Source: Leptospiraceae bacterium (GTDB lineage: Bacteria; Spirochaetota; Leptospiria; Leptospirales; Leptospiraceae). Taken from it: 64,000 nucleotides of DNA. The notes beneath the pieces are model-generated. The model ran no database searches and was not told where the DNA came from. It saw only the letters and a program-made list of their open reading frames with translations. The stretch covers positions 62,001-126,000 of the forward strand of contig JADJFV010000034.1 in the NCBI GenBank assembly GCA_016708435.1. The letters run 5' to 3'. Position 1 is the stretch's first letter. Every line of letters starts with the position of its first letter. This document shows, piece after piece, positions 28,005 through 36,898 of this stretch. The position numbers and the translations under genes were made by a program.

Positions 28005-28225
28005 TTGTGTTCGAAAGACTAATCTATGTTCGCCGCTAAACTATCCTGAATCTACTTTTAGATATAGATGATAATTCTCTCCCATTCTTTCCTACAAATG
28101 AAAAGTTTAAAGCAAAAATGGACTCCGTTTCTTTTATGATGAGATGTTTTGAATGAAACGGGGTAAAATTTATCCTGTCTAAAAAAATTATTCCTTTTAA
28201 TGCACACTGTAATAGTTTAGACATT
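27906..28225. other. Intergenic scar region between two c-di-GMP genes
   Basis: The gap between the divergent diguanylate cyclase and GGDEF-EAL genes carries repeat A (shared with 30.2 kb) and, at 28008-28080, a fragment of the phosphotransferase gene at 31.5 kb with an in-frame stop. Bases 28081-28225 show no further match in the window. A minus-strand open frame at 28036-28431 is a shadow and has no support. Confidence 0.6.
28008..28080 (-). pseudogene. Decayed fragment of the phosphotransferase gene
   Basis: About 72 bases match 31520-31592, inside the phosphotransferase gene, at about 90% and in the same orientation. Read on the minus strand it still gives FSGEHRLVFRT, but a TAG interrupts the frame just before it, so it is a non-functional remnant. 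It is evidence of an old local duplication followed by deletion. Confidence 0.75.
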
Positions 28226-30145
28226 GTGACGCTTACTATTTTATACCTTAAATTCAAATCATTATTTTCAAATGTAGCTTTGAAATCTTTGGAAGAGGAT
28301 GTTCGCAGTTTACAGATTCGAAGACTATTGCAATTATTTTGGATTGTAGAGTTGATGTTTGGCATTTCCATACTTTTCAGTCTTGAGGGACAGAACTTAG
28401 GTGAAATCATAGGTAAATGTGTAGCAACCATAACACTCCCCTTAGTCTATTTTCTAATTAAACGTAACAAAATTGAATTGGCTTCTTCTATTTTACTATG
28501 GATACTAACGTTTAATTTTACCTATTTTGTTTGGATAGATGCTGGATTAAGAGATGCAGGACTTGTTGCATTCTCTGGAATTCTTATTTTTGCTGCGGTT
28601 CTAGGTTCCAAAATTAACTTTTTGCTAATTTTATTTTATACTCTTTCCTATATAGGATTTATGGGTTATGCTAGTATTTCTGGGTGGCATATTCACTTCA
28701 TTCGACCAATTGATTTTTCAGTCATAGTCGATACCATCCTACTCTTCAGCGCTATTGGTCTTAGTATATGGTTTTTAATCAATGATTTGACTGTATTAAT
28801 TACGAAAGTGATCAATGAGAATATAAAAGTTAAAAATTCAAATCGGATCATAGAACATATGGTAAATCATGACTTCCTCACGAACTTACCGAATCGAAAT
28901 CTCGCAAAGGATAATTTTGAAAAAGCCTATGAGAATGCAAAACTGCACGATGAAAAGATAGCTTTAGTATATCTTGATCTGGATAATTTTTACACGATTA
29001 ATGATTCTCTTGGTCATATTATTGGAGACGAATTAATTAGATTATTCTCGGATCGATTGATGGAAGTGATTGGCGGTGCCGGAACACTTTGTCGATTGGG
29101 TGGCGATGATTTTTTAATTGTCTTAAATTCAAAATTGAATCTTGACATCGTATCAGAAAAAGTCATAGAAATAATGGATTCAATGAAAAAACCTTTTAAC
29201 TTAAACTCATTAGAATATGTATCCACTTGTTCTATTGGCATTGCCATCTCCCCTGACAATGACAATAATTTCGAGTCACTACTTAGAAAAGCAAATCTAG
29301 CTTTGGATCATGCAAAATCTGCAGCGAAGAATCGTTTTGTTTTCTATAACACAGAAATGAATGTTAATACACAGGAACAATTAAATCTTTTATTACAACT
29401 CAGGACCGCCATTCAAAATAATGAATTCTATCTTTGCTACCAACCAAAAGTTTCGTTTTGTGACAATTCATTAGAAGGATTTGAAGCATTACTTCGTTGG
29501 AAACATTCAAAGCGAGGCATAGTGTCTCCATTATCATTTATACCAATCGCTGAGAGCTTTGGATTGATTGTAGAAATTGGTGAATGGGTATTGCAAGAAG
29601 CCTGTAAGCAATGCAAAATATGGCATGAGCTTGGATATGATAAATTAACGATAGCCGTGAATGTGTCAGCCATTCAATTTAAAAGAGGAAATATTGAAGA
29701 AGTTATTTTAAATGCTTTGAAAGTATCCGGATTAAAACCAGAATTTTTAGAGATCGAGATGACTGAATCAATATTAATTGATGACTCTAATATATTAATA
29801 GATACTCTTTTTCAATTAAGGAAATTGGGAATAAAATTTTCCATTGATGATTTCGGAACTGGATATTCCAATTTAGGCTATTTAAAAAAATTTCAAGTAG
29901 AAGTATTGAAAATTGATCAGTCGTTTATTCGAAACATGAACAATAGTCTTCAAGATGAAGCGTTAGTAAAAGCAATCCTTCAAATGGCTTCAAGTATGGG
30001 AATTAAAACTGTCGCGGAAGGAGTAGAAGAAAATCATACTAGAATTAAACTTAAAGATTTGAATTGTGACTATGGACAAGGATACTACTGGTCAAAACCA
30101 ATGCTGCCACCAGAATCAATAATGTATATTAAAAATCAAAGATGA
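28226..30145 (+). CDS. Membrane GGDEF-EAL protein
   Basis: The protein has 639 residues if the GTG at 28226 is used; the ribosome binding site there is poor and the start is uncertain. About six membrane helices (to residue 205) precede a GGDEF domain whose active site reads GGDDF, with no RxxD inhibitory site in front. The EAL domain (about 390-639) is complete: EALLRW, NVSAIQF, EMTES, IDDFGTGYSN, LKIDQSFI and AEGVE. Phosphodiesterase activity is therefore likely; cyclase activity is possible but less certain. The gene lies between two decayed copies of flanking DNA, which suggests it arrived or was rearranged there. Confidence 0.85.
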   Translation: MTLTILYLKFKSLFSNVALKSLEEDVRSLQIRRLLQLFWIVELMFGISILFSLEGQNLGEIIGKCVATITLPLVYFLIKRNKIELASSILLWILTFNFTYFVWIDAGLRDAGLVAFSGILIFAAVLGSKINFLLILFYTLSYIGFMGYASISGWHIHFIRPIDFSVIVDTILLFSAIGLSIWFLINDLTVLITKVINENIKVKNSNRIIEHMVNHDFLTNLPNRNLAKDNFEKAYENAKLHDEKIALVYLDLDNFYTINDSLGHIIGDELIRLFSDRLMEVIGGAGTLCRLGGDDFLIVLNSKLNLDIVSEKVIEIMDSMKKPFNLNSLEYVSTCSIGIAISPDNDNNFESLLRKANLALDHAKSAAKNRFVFYNTEMNVNTQEQLNLLLQLRTAIQNNEFYLCYQPKVSFCDNSLEGFEALLRWKHSKRGIVSPLSFIPIAESFGLIVEIGEWVLQEACKQCKIWHELGYDKLTIAVNVSAIQFKRGNIEEVILNALKVSGLKPEFLEIEMTESILIDDSNILIDTLFQLRKLGIKFSIDDFGTGYSNLGYLKKFQVEVLKIDQSFIRNMNNSLQDEALVKAILQMASSMGIKTVAEGVEENHTRIKLKDLNCDYGQGYYWSKPMLPPESIMYIKNQR

Positions 30146-30152
30146 CTTAAAT

Positions 30153-30217
30153 GTCTAGTCGTATTTGTAGCACAATTTATATTACCTTTTTCTAAAAAAA
30201 CCAGTAGATTATTATTT
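30153..30217. repeat. Repeat A, copy 2
   Basis: This sequence lies between the GGDEF-EAL and DUF6285 stop codons. It matches the ribosome binding site and start of the diguanylate cyclase at 27.9 kb. Read on the minus strand, GTG is followed by seven codons nearly identical to that gene's start (MLQIRLDI) and then TAA, so it is a dead copy. Confidence 0.75.
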
Positions 30218-30252
30218 TCTAGCATAATCAACTTGCTATCGCTATTTAAATT

Positions 30253-30669
30253 TTATTCCCCTGTTCCAAATCTTGGATTTGTGATTCTCAATTTTTCGCT
30301 CAGAGATTCTTTTACTAAACTCCAGAGCTCACTATCTTCGTTAGCAATTTTCTTCCTGCGGATATAGTCTGTTAGCTTTTCATTTAGAGAAAGGCAAAGT
30401 TCCATTTTAGCTAGATAATTTTTTTCTTCTGTATGCGTTGTCACAAATGAAATAGAATTTTCTCGTAAAAAATTGGAGACTCTTTCGATTTCTTTGTCTA
30501 AAAATATTTCGCCGTATTTAATTTCTCTTCCAATGACTCCCAGCATATTCCAACTAACCAGCGTCTTATAAGATAGAGCATCGTTGTCTTTTAATGCAGG
30601 CAATATTTCTTTTATAATTAAATCCTGAATTGCTTCTAGTAATACATTTGCATCCGGTCTATCTTGCAT
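30253..30669 (-). CDS. DUF6285 family protein (LvaB-like)
   Basis: The protein has 138 residues from the ATG at 30669, which has GAGG ten bases upstream; a TTG at 30675 is possible. It opens with DRPDANVLLEAIQDLI and has VSWNMLGVIGREI in the middle, the pattern of DUF6285. It overlaps the phosphotransferase gene by 11 bases. In bacteria DUF6285 genes commonly follow phosphotransferases of the ACAD10/LvaA type. LvaB of the Pseudomonas levulinate pathway, a small protein needed for LvaA activity, appears to be of this kind. It may therefore be the obligate partner of the upstream kinase. Family assignment is from memory of the pattern. Confidence 0.65.
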   Translation of the reverse strand: MQDRPDANVLLEAIQDLIIKEILPALKDNDALSYKTLVSWNMLGVIGREIKYGEIFLDKEIERVSNFLRENSISFVTTHTEEKNYLAKMELCLSLNEKLTDYIRRKKIANEDSELWSLVKESLSEKLRITNPRFGTGE

Positions 30670-31705
30670 CTTCAATTAACCTCATTGCTTCAAATTCCAT
30701 TTCACAGGTTCTTCTGCCAATGGCTGCGAGTTCAATTCCTTTATCTGCTCCACTTAAATGCCTTTCTGCTTGTTGGGCTGACCCTAGTGCCCAGCGGATA
30801 TTTCCCATTATCTCCCAATAGGTTACCTTTTTGGTATCAACTGGAATACCCGAATATTTTTCATAAAGAGAATAAAACTCTTTTCTATCGGCAAAGCCGC
30901 CGGCTTCTTTGTTTAGTTTACCAAATCTCCAGTCTCTCATACAAAGCCAGGCAATGTCTTCATGTCTATCACCCCAGTGAGCAAATTCCCAGTCCACGAT
31001 TCCCTGAAGACCATCAGCGGATACCATGAAGTTGCCGGTTCTAAAGTCTCCATGCACTAAAACTTCTGTGTCGGTTTCGGCTGCATTTTTTTCTAGCCAG
31101 TTTAGAATCAATTCCATCGCGGGATGCGGTTCCTTCAGTTTAACTACTTGTTCTCTTAATTCTCCAACAGCATCAAAGGCAATTGAATTTGGATTTCTTC
31201 CTGAATGACGCGTTAGGTTTTTTTTGAGTTCAAGGTCAGTGCAGCTATCGGGTGTTATCCTGTGAATCTTCGCGAGATTGTCAGCAAGTTCTTCTGTAAA
31301 CGACTTTCGAATTTTGTTAAGGGAAGGATCTTTTACGATATAACGACCTGTCGCCTTGCCTGAAATTCGCTCCATAAAATAAAATGGATTTCCAATCACG
31401 TCTGTATTGGTTTCGAGCCAATAGGGTTTTGGTGTTTTTACACCTGCCTTCGAAGTTAATTCGCAGACTTTGAACTCATCAATTCTAGAAAGGCTTGCTA
31501 ATAGAGAAGCTCCTTTATCTGTTCGAAAGACTAATCTATGTTCACCGCTAAACTCTCCTGAATCTATATTTAGATCTAGAAGATAATTGTCCTGGCAGGC
31601 TCCACCGCTAAGAGGTATCATGTCGGTTACATTTGCTTTGCCGGAGAGTCTGTTTGTTAGATACGATTCTAATCTTTTTTTGAGATCTTCTTTTGTCAGT
31701 GCCAT
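30659..31705 (-). CDS. APH-family phosphotransferase (ACAD10/LvaA-like)
   Basis: The 348-residue protein has the aminoglycoside-phosphotransferase fold. It has LSGGACQDNYLLDL near the N-terminus, the catalytic HGDFRTGNFM and the metal-binding IVDWEFAHWGDRHEDIAW. The pairing with a DUF6285 gene and the overall pattern resemble the kinase domain of ACAD10/ACAD11 and bacterial LvaA, which phosphorylate 4-hydroxyacyl-CoA. It is unlikely to be an antibiotic-resistance gene. It is the third gene of a minus-strand cluster beginning with two alpha/beta hydrolases, 15 bases after the second. A fragment of it recurs at 28.0 kb. Confidence 0.8.
   Translation of the reverse strand: MALTKEDLKKRLESYLTNRLSGKANVTDMIPLSGGACQDNYLLDLNIDSGEFSGEHRLVFRTDKGASLLASLSRIDEFKVCELTSKAGVKTPKPYWLETNTDVIGNPFYFMERISGKATGRYIVKDPSLNKIRKSFTEELADNLAKIHRITPDSCTDLELKKNLTRHSGRNPNSIAFDAVGELREQVVKLKEPHPAMELILNWLEKNAAETDTEVLVHGDFRTGNFMVSADGLQGIVDWEFAHWGDRHEDIAWLCMRDWRFGKLNKEAGGFADRKEFYSLYEKYSGIPVDTKKVTYWEIMGNIRWALGSAQQAERHLSGADKGIELAAIGRRTCEMEFEAMRLIEDAR
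31520..31592 (-). repeat. Repeat B, source copy inside the phosphotransferase gene
   Basis: This is the intact counterpart of the decayed fragment at 28008-28080. It encodes part of the N-terminal lobe ending FSGEHRLVFRTDK. The offset between the B copies (about 3.5 kb) differs from that of the A copies (about 2.3 kb), so about 1.2 kb must have been lost from one copy. Confidence 0.75.
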
Positions 31706-31720
31706 GTTTTTAGAACAATC

Positions 31721-32698
31721 CTATTTTTCTAGCCAGTGAACTAATTTTGAATACACTTCTTTGTTCACATGTTTATATAAAAATAAATCAGCGTGATCGT
31801 AGTCGATGCAATGACCATTAGCCTCACTTGCTTCGTAGAGTCTATTCGAGCTATCCATTTTGGCGTTGTTTTTAAATTTATGGAAAAGCGGGGAAATTGA
31901 TTCTTCGGGACTAATACTGTCTAGCTTGCCATAGATAAAAAAATACGGAAGTTGCAATTTTGTCTGGTGAAATCTTTTTAGATAATCTTTTTCAATTTTT
32001 GGAATTCGATTAAAATGTTCTTCTTTTCTGCTGTTGTCCATTTTTTCTAAACTATTATTATATCGAATGTACTTATTACAGAAGCTATCTTTTTTACCTG
32101 TCGGACAGAGATCTTTTACAAGTTGTTGTTCATAACCAAACTTTTCTGATTTTTCCGTGAAACTGCCAGTATAATTGTAATCTATTCCAGTTCCAATAAA
32201 GAAAACTTTTTTCACACGGGAATAATTTCCCAAGTTCATTGGAAGGGTCATATATTCTAAAACAGCCTGTCCACCGAGAGAAGTACCGGCTAGAATTACA
32301 TCGCGGTTTCTATGTTTAGCCGCTATTTGATTTAGAATGGAATCAAATTCTAAAGAGTGGTTTTTGAAGTCAGGGTTTACTTCGTTAGAAGAGAGCAGAT
32401 AAACAGTATAACCCGCATCGTTCAAATAAGGGATAAGACCTTTTTCCTTTTTATCTTCGATTCTAATTAGGGCACTTTCGTTTAATAAAATAGGCTCATA
32501 AATTACGATAGGTGCAATTAGTTTTGATTGAGATGGGGTAAATTCTTTCACTTGTAATAGGGAACTATAACCGTGTCTGGGAGTATGTCTCTGTGGAAGG
32601 GCGGTACAGGCAACTAATGCTAGAAGGATAAATGTGATTAGCCCTTTGAAGAGATTCTTTGTAAATGCGTTTGAAAAATTTTGTATTGTCTTATTCAT
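31721..32698 (-). CDS. Alpha/beta hydrolase lipoprotein
   Basis: The protein has 325 residues. A signal peptide ends at a lipobox, LALVAC. The hydrolase core has a nucleophile elbow GTSLGGQ (G-x-S-x-G), and a late HCIDYDHADLFLY offers a candidate catalytic His. A lid-like insert with several cysteines separates the two. The protein should be anchored in the membrane and cleave an ester or lactone of unknown nature. It sits between another alpha/beta hydrolase and the phosphotransferase gene, in the same direction with short gaps, so an operon is likely. Confidence 0.75.
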   Translation of the reverse strand: MNKTIQNFSNAFTKNLFKGLITFILLALVACTALPQRHTPRHGYSSLLQVKEFTPSQSKLIAPIVIYEPILLNESALIRIEDKKEKGLIPYLNDAGYTVYLLSSNEVNPDFKNHSLEFDSILNQIAAKHRNRDVILAGTSLGGQAVLEYMTLPMNLGNYSRVKKVFFIGTGIDYNYTGSFTEKSEKFGYEQQLVKDLCPTGKKDSFCNKYIRYNNSLEKMDNSRKEEHFNRIPKIEKDYLKRFHQTKLQLPYFFIYGKLDSISPEESISPLFHKFKNNAKMDSSNRLYEASEANGHCIDYDHADLFLYKHVNKEVYSKLVHWLEK

Positions 32699-32719
32699 GG
32701 ATTTCCTACTTTCAATTCC

Positions 32720-33793
32720 TTATTGATTTCTTTCGTTTAGCCATTTTGTAATTGGGATATTAATGTCTTTGTCCGAGTTTGTTCCCATTACTAAATCTAC
32801 ATGCCCATAGTCTTCGGTAAGGCCTTCAGAACGACCTGCGACAAACATTGTTTTGTCGCTACTTATAATATTATCATAAACTTGTCTTACGATCATCGGA
32901 GTTCCTAGGTGGTCGCGTCTTCCTGCGATTAAGAATACTGGAATGGTTACATTCTTTAAGTTTGCGGTATACGAAGTGTTGCCGTCTAACGACATTACTT
33001 CGCCGGTACTAATTCCATTTGCGAATTGCTTCATCACATTAGGACTTTCGTTATTCGTGCTTAGACTTTTTAGGGCATGCTCTACTTCTTTTTCAGTATT
33101 CTTTTTGTAATAGAACATTTTAATTTGTGTTTGCGGTAGAGGAAATCCATAATCAGATTCCAAATGAGCAAGATTTGCTGTGGGCACAACTGGGAGAAAC
33201 TTCAATAGAAAAGAAAAATTGGACATCATCTTCACATGTTTGGTTGGATTGTAAAAAGAGAAGGGGGAGCCAAGTGTTACTAAGTTTGCAATTCTATTTT
33301 CTTTGAAAGTTCCGATTTTAGTGTATGCTACCATTCCGCCCATACTGTGACCTATCCAGTTGACTTTAGCCGCTTTTGTTTTTTCAAGCACGTAACCAAT
33401 TGCTGCATCGACGTCTTTTGTTGCATAATCATCGAAACTGTAGTTGTAAGTTTTGTCACCAAAGAATAGAGAGGGAGTGCCCGCATCGGTTCTTCCTCTT
33501 AAATCGAGCAGCCATACATCGTATCCTTCTGAAATTAAACGATAGACGATAGATTCTTCTTCTTTGATTTTGAAATAATTTCTATTGCCTACAAGACCAT
33601 GACAAATAATCACTGGATACTTTTTTGCTACTGTATTCTTTCTAGGGCTGTGATGCTCAAGGGTTAAATCCCAATTATCCGATGTTTTAGGATGATGGAT
33701 TTCTCCCTGTAAATGAATCCTAGCTGTGCAGAAGGACACATTTAGAATGATAAAAAACATGGTCATTAATAGGGTAATTTTTTTGGAAGTCAT
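32720..33793 (-). CDS. Alpha/beta hydrolase, exported (lipase-like)
   Basis: The protein has 357 residues. The signal peptide could end in a lipobox (NVSFC), which would make it a lipoprotein. The core has an ICHGLVGNRNYF oxyanion strand, the nucleophile GHSMGGMVAYTK, an Asp in FLIAGRRDHLGTP and a His in DYGHVDLVMG, so the Ser-Asp-His triad is complete. The arrangement resembles AB-hydrolase-associated lipases. It begins a minus-strand cluster of four genes ending with the kinase/DUF6285 pair, and is divergent from the SH3-like gene. Confidence 0.8.
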   Translation of the reverse strand: MTSKKITLLMTMFFIILNVSFCTARIHLQGEIHHPKTSDNWDLTLEHHSPRKNTVAKKYPVIICHGLVGNRNYFKIKEEESIVYRLISEGYDVWLLDLRGRTDAGTPSLFFGDKTYNYSFDDYATKDVDAAIGYVLEKTKAAKVNWIGHSMGGMVAYTKIGTFKENRIANLVTLGSPFSFYNPTKHVKMMSNFSFLLKFLPVVPTANLAHLESDYGFPLPQTQIKMFYYKKNTEKEVEHALKSLSTNNESPNVMKQFANGISTGEVMSLDGNTSYTANLKNVTIPVFLIAGRRDHLGTPMIVRQVYDNIISSDKTMFVAGRSEGLTEDYGHVDLVMGTNSDKDINIPITKWLNERNQ

Positions 33794-33868
33794 AATTTTT
33801 TTCCTTTACCAAGATATTCGGTTCATTAAGTTTCTGTCAAGATAGAGTAATTTCTCCTATAGGCTTTT

Positions 33869-35257
33869 ATGAAATCAAATTTTCTAATTTTTACATTTTT
33901 ATTTTCCATTTTCTCCCTGATAAATGCGGAGCCACAGACAGAAAAAAAGGCATTTTTGCTCAATGTAAACGGAATTTTCATTTATAAAGCGAAAGATATA
34001 AACCAAAAAATGGGAAATTTAAACTTTCGCGACGAGTTTTTCATTTTAGAAAATGCTAATGATGAGGAATGGAGTAAGATTCGAAAGGGAAAGGAATTTG
34101 GATTTATTCGAAAATCAAAATCAACAAGCGAAGAAATTCTTTTATTCGACAGCCCTGTTCAAAAAAACTATTTAGTGACAAAAATAGCAAAAAACCAAAT
34201 TCTAGCGCAGCCATTTTCTGATTCAAAGTCTCTCGGTGCTTTGGAAAAATTTTCTGTTTTAGAAATTTTGTCCTACTCATTGCCCTTCGAGCATAAGAAG
34301 GAAAATTTAGAGCAAAGATGGTTTGAAGTAAAAACAAAGAATCATAAAATTGGATATATAAAAGATACAGCAGTTTTTTATGATTCTTTGGAAAAAGCAA
34401 AATCAATTGCCCAAAAAAAACAAATCAGTCTAAGCGGTTACGCCCTAGTATCCAATCCAGTTTATTTAACGGAACCGGGTGGGAAGGAAATCGAAACCAA
34501 TAAGAGAGGATCTTCAAAGAAGGGAGAATTTATTCCAGTCAAAGAATCCCAAGAAAGAAAGGGTGTAAAATATTTTTATACTTCGATGCGAAATCCTTCT
34601 TTGAGTTACAAAATGCAGGCTACTCCAAAAGGGTTTCAGGATAAACCATTTACTGGCTGGATTTCGGAAATAGATGCAAAATATTTTACCGCCGGTGAAT
34701 TTAGTCAATTCACTCTAAAAAATACTAAGTATACAGATAATAAACTGTTGCTTGAAAGAATTTATGCGCAAAATGAAGATTTACCGCTAAATTATCTAAA
34801 TGTATATCTGAATTCTATTGCCAATATAAAGGAAAAGGAAAAATCTAAATTTTTAATTGCATCTCTCTATGTTGGCTATGTGAATTCTTCCGGGTATGGG
34901 GAGATAATGCCACAATCCTTTGTTGTTAGAAAAGAAGAGGGAAGTTACACTGTATTTACCGGAAATATCAATAATCGAGGGAAATTTGAACTTTTTGATT
35001 TGGATCAGGATGGAATACCGGAAATATTTTCGAGTATGGAAACAAATTCTATGTCGAGAGTTGCTTTTACTGCACCTGCATTCTATGGGTATGTTAAAGG
35101 GGCTTACATCGAAATACCGCTACCGGGAAACTTCCTTGACAATTATACTATAGATGAAAAATTTCTTTATTTGAATGAGCGAGAAGGCAGTAATAAAAAA
35201 GTAGATCAGAAAAAATACAAATACCTTCAGGGAAAATTTGTAGAAGTTAAGAATTAA
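33869..35257 (+). CDS. Exported SH3-like protein, paralogue of the next gene
   Basis: The protein has 462 residues and a signal peptide ending at LINAE. Two bacterial SH3-like units fill the N-terminal half (about 25-85 and 95-170, each ending in a GFIRK or GYIKD strand). The C-terminal half contains DLDQDGIPEI, a D-x-D-x-D-G calcium-binding-type loop as in FG-GAP or VCBS repeats, and ends GKFVEVKN. The next gene shares this layout and the same final motif. Such pairs probably bind envelope components; no ligand is known. Confidence 0.7.
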   Translation: MKSNFLIFTFLFSIFSLINAEPQTEKKAFLLNVNGIFIYKAKDINQKMGNLNFRDEFFILENANDEEWSKIRKGKEFGFIRKSKSTSEEILLFDSPVQKNYLVTKIAKNQILAQPFSDSKSLGALEKFSVLEILSYSLPFEHKKENLEQRWFEVKTKNHKIGYIKDTAVFYDSLEKAKSIAQKKQISLSGYALVSNPVYLTEPGGKEIETNKRGSSKKGEFIPVKESQERKGVKYFYTSMRNPSLSYKMQATPKGFQDKPFTGWISEIDAKYFTAGEFSQFTLKNTKYTDNKLLLERIYAQNEDLPLNYLNVYLNSIANIKEKEKSKFLIASLYVGYVNSSGYGEIMPQSFVVRKEEGSYTVFTGNINNRGKFELFDLDQDGIPEIFSSMETNSMSRVAFTAPAFYGYVKGAYIEIPLPGNFLDNYTIDEKFLYLNEREGSNKKVDQKKYKYLQGKFVEVKN

Positions 35258-35269
35258 AAGGAGATTAAA

Positions 35270-36838
35270 ATGAATCAAGGTCAAGTAAGAATGAATTGCA
35301 AGCGTGTTGTTTCCATATTGTTTATTGGGCTTATATTTACATTTGCTGCGTGTAAAAAAGGAGAGGTAGTAGAGGCTCCAAAGGAAAATGCGGCTAATAG
35401 TGAAAAACCGGCACAGCCATCTGCGGAAAACACAGCTTATGCGTTTGTAACCAATCCTAACGGAATTTCTCTGTATCAGACTGCACTTGATTTAAAATCA
35501 AAAGTCGAGAGTATTCCATTCGGCGGCAAAATAATATTTACTAGTGAAGTCATTAATTCACAGGCAGAGGATGTTTCGAATTGGTCTGCTGTTACTTATA
35601 ATGGAAAAAAAGGATACGTATACGCAATTGATTCCTATACAGGAAAAGATTGGTTTCAATTGTATCCTTTAAAGGCAAATAATGAAAAGACAAATCAGGA
35701 AGAGCCGGGTTATTCTATTGTGCAAACAGTAAAGGCATCTCTTTATGAATTACCTTCTAGTGATTCAAAGAAAGTCGGTGAGGTAGATCAATATACACTT
35801 GTAAATGTGCTTGCGAGTGGTAGTCAGTATGATTCATTTATTAGCAATAACATAGATTTAGAAATGGGAGCAGGGGAGAGAGCCTGGTATGAAATTTCCT
35901 ACGGAGACAAACGGGGATTTGTCTTTAATTCTGTCAATTACCCTGTAGTAAAAAGCACTGCTGAGGCAATGGCAAAGGATAAAATTATTTCCGAGAAAGG
36001 ATACTTTGCATTAACCACTAAAGAGCCCACTCTTTACAATTCGGATACAAAAGAAATTTTCAGTAAAGATTACAAAATCAAAGTTCTAAAAGAAAATGCA
36101 TTTCTTGACACTTCTGAATCAAGACTAATTAATGGAGAGCAAGTTTATTTAATTTACCTGACTGATAAAGTCAGTGTAAAACTAAAAAAGAAACCTAAGA
36201 AGTCCGAGGATGATCTCACTCCTTACATGGCTTATATTTCTGCAAAGGATGGGACTTATTTCACCGAAGAAAAATTTACCAATTATACTGTTGCCAATAC
36301 AAAGTTTAAAGGGGATTTGAATGCAATCAGTATTATGCGCAGTGAATTTGAAAAGCGCGGGATTTATTTAAATTTTGTTAATTTTAGTCTTACCAAAATT
36401 TCCAGTGAAAATTATCCGAAAGATTCCTATTTCCTTGCCTCTGCAATGGTTGGAAATGATTCCAATGAATTCAATAGCTCTGGTGGGATTCGCAGTATTA
36501 TCCTCAAACAGACAGATGGGATTTACGAGCCAGTATCCGGTAGTATCTATACGAGTCGTCCGATTCAATACAAGGATCTTGACAAAGATGGAATTATGGA
36601 AATGGTAGTAAGAACACCAACACGCGGTGGCGACGAAGCCATCATTTACGGATTAAAAGATGGCAAATACGTTTCTTTTAGCACAATTCTTTCGCAAATG
36701 GGAATTTATGAGATAGATATAAAAGGAGATAAAATCAAAGGCAAAAAGTGGATAACCTCTGCCGATGGAAAAGATACAAAAGCAGAAATTCATTATTTTA
36801 AATATGACCATGGGAATTTTGTGGAAGTGAAGAAATAA
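35270..36838 (+). CDS. SH3-like lipoprotein, paralogue of the preceding gene
   Basis: The protein has 522 residues, with GGAG six bases before the ATG and 12 bases after the previous stop. The signal peptide ends at FTFAAC, so this copy is a lipoprotein, whereas its neighbour is not. SH3-like units occupy about 55-125 and 145-230. The C-terminal half has DLDKDGIMEMV, the same D-x-D-x-D-G loop, and ends GNFVEVKK. The two genes clearly arose by duplication but have diverged strongly; the order and likely co-transcription are retained. Confidence 0.72.
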   Translation: MNQGQVRMNCKRVVSILFIGLIFTFAACKKGEVVEAPKENAANSEKPAQPSAENTAYAFVTNPNGISLYQTALDLKSKVESIPFGGKIIFTSEVINSQAEDVSNWSAVTYNGKKGYVYAIDSYTGKDWFQLYPLKANNEKTNQEEPGYSIVQTVKASLYELPSSDSKKVGEVDQYTLVNVLASGSQYDSFISNNIDLEMGAGERAWYEISYGDKRGFVFNSVNYPVVKSTAEAMAKDKIISEKGYFALTTKEPTLYNSDTKEIFSKDYKIKVLKENAFLDTSESRLINGEQVYLIYLTDKVSVKLKKKPKKSEDDLTPYMAYISAKDGTYFTEEKFTNYTVANTKFKGDLNAISIMRSEFEKRGIYLNFVNFSLTKISSENYPKDSYFLASAMVGNDSNEFNSSGGIRSIILKQTDGIYEPVSGSIYTSRPIQYKDLDKDGIMEMVVRTPTRGGDEAIIYGLKDGKYVSFSTILSQMGIYEIDIKGDKIKGKKWITSADGKDTKAEIHYFKYDHGNFVEVKK

Positions 36839-36898
36839 ATTACCTTTAAGTAAAAAAATGAACGTGACAAATTCGATAAGGAAACTGAAATACTTAAT

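Noticed and set aside
28036..28431. 131-codon minus-strand frame before the GGDEF-EAL gene
   Set aside because: It crosses the scar region and the start of the GGDEF-EAL gene, and does not keep the frame of the phosphotransferase fragment it overlaps.
30659..31705. Antibiotic-resistance aminoglycoside phosphotransferase
   Set aside because: The fold is shared, but the pairing with DUF6285 and the sequence pattern point to an ACAD10/LvaA-type metabolic kinase.
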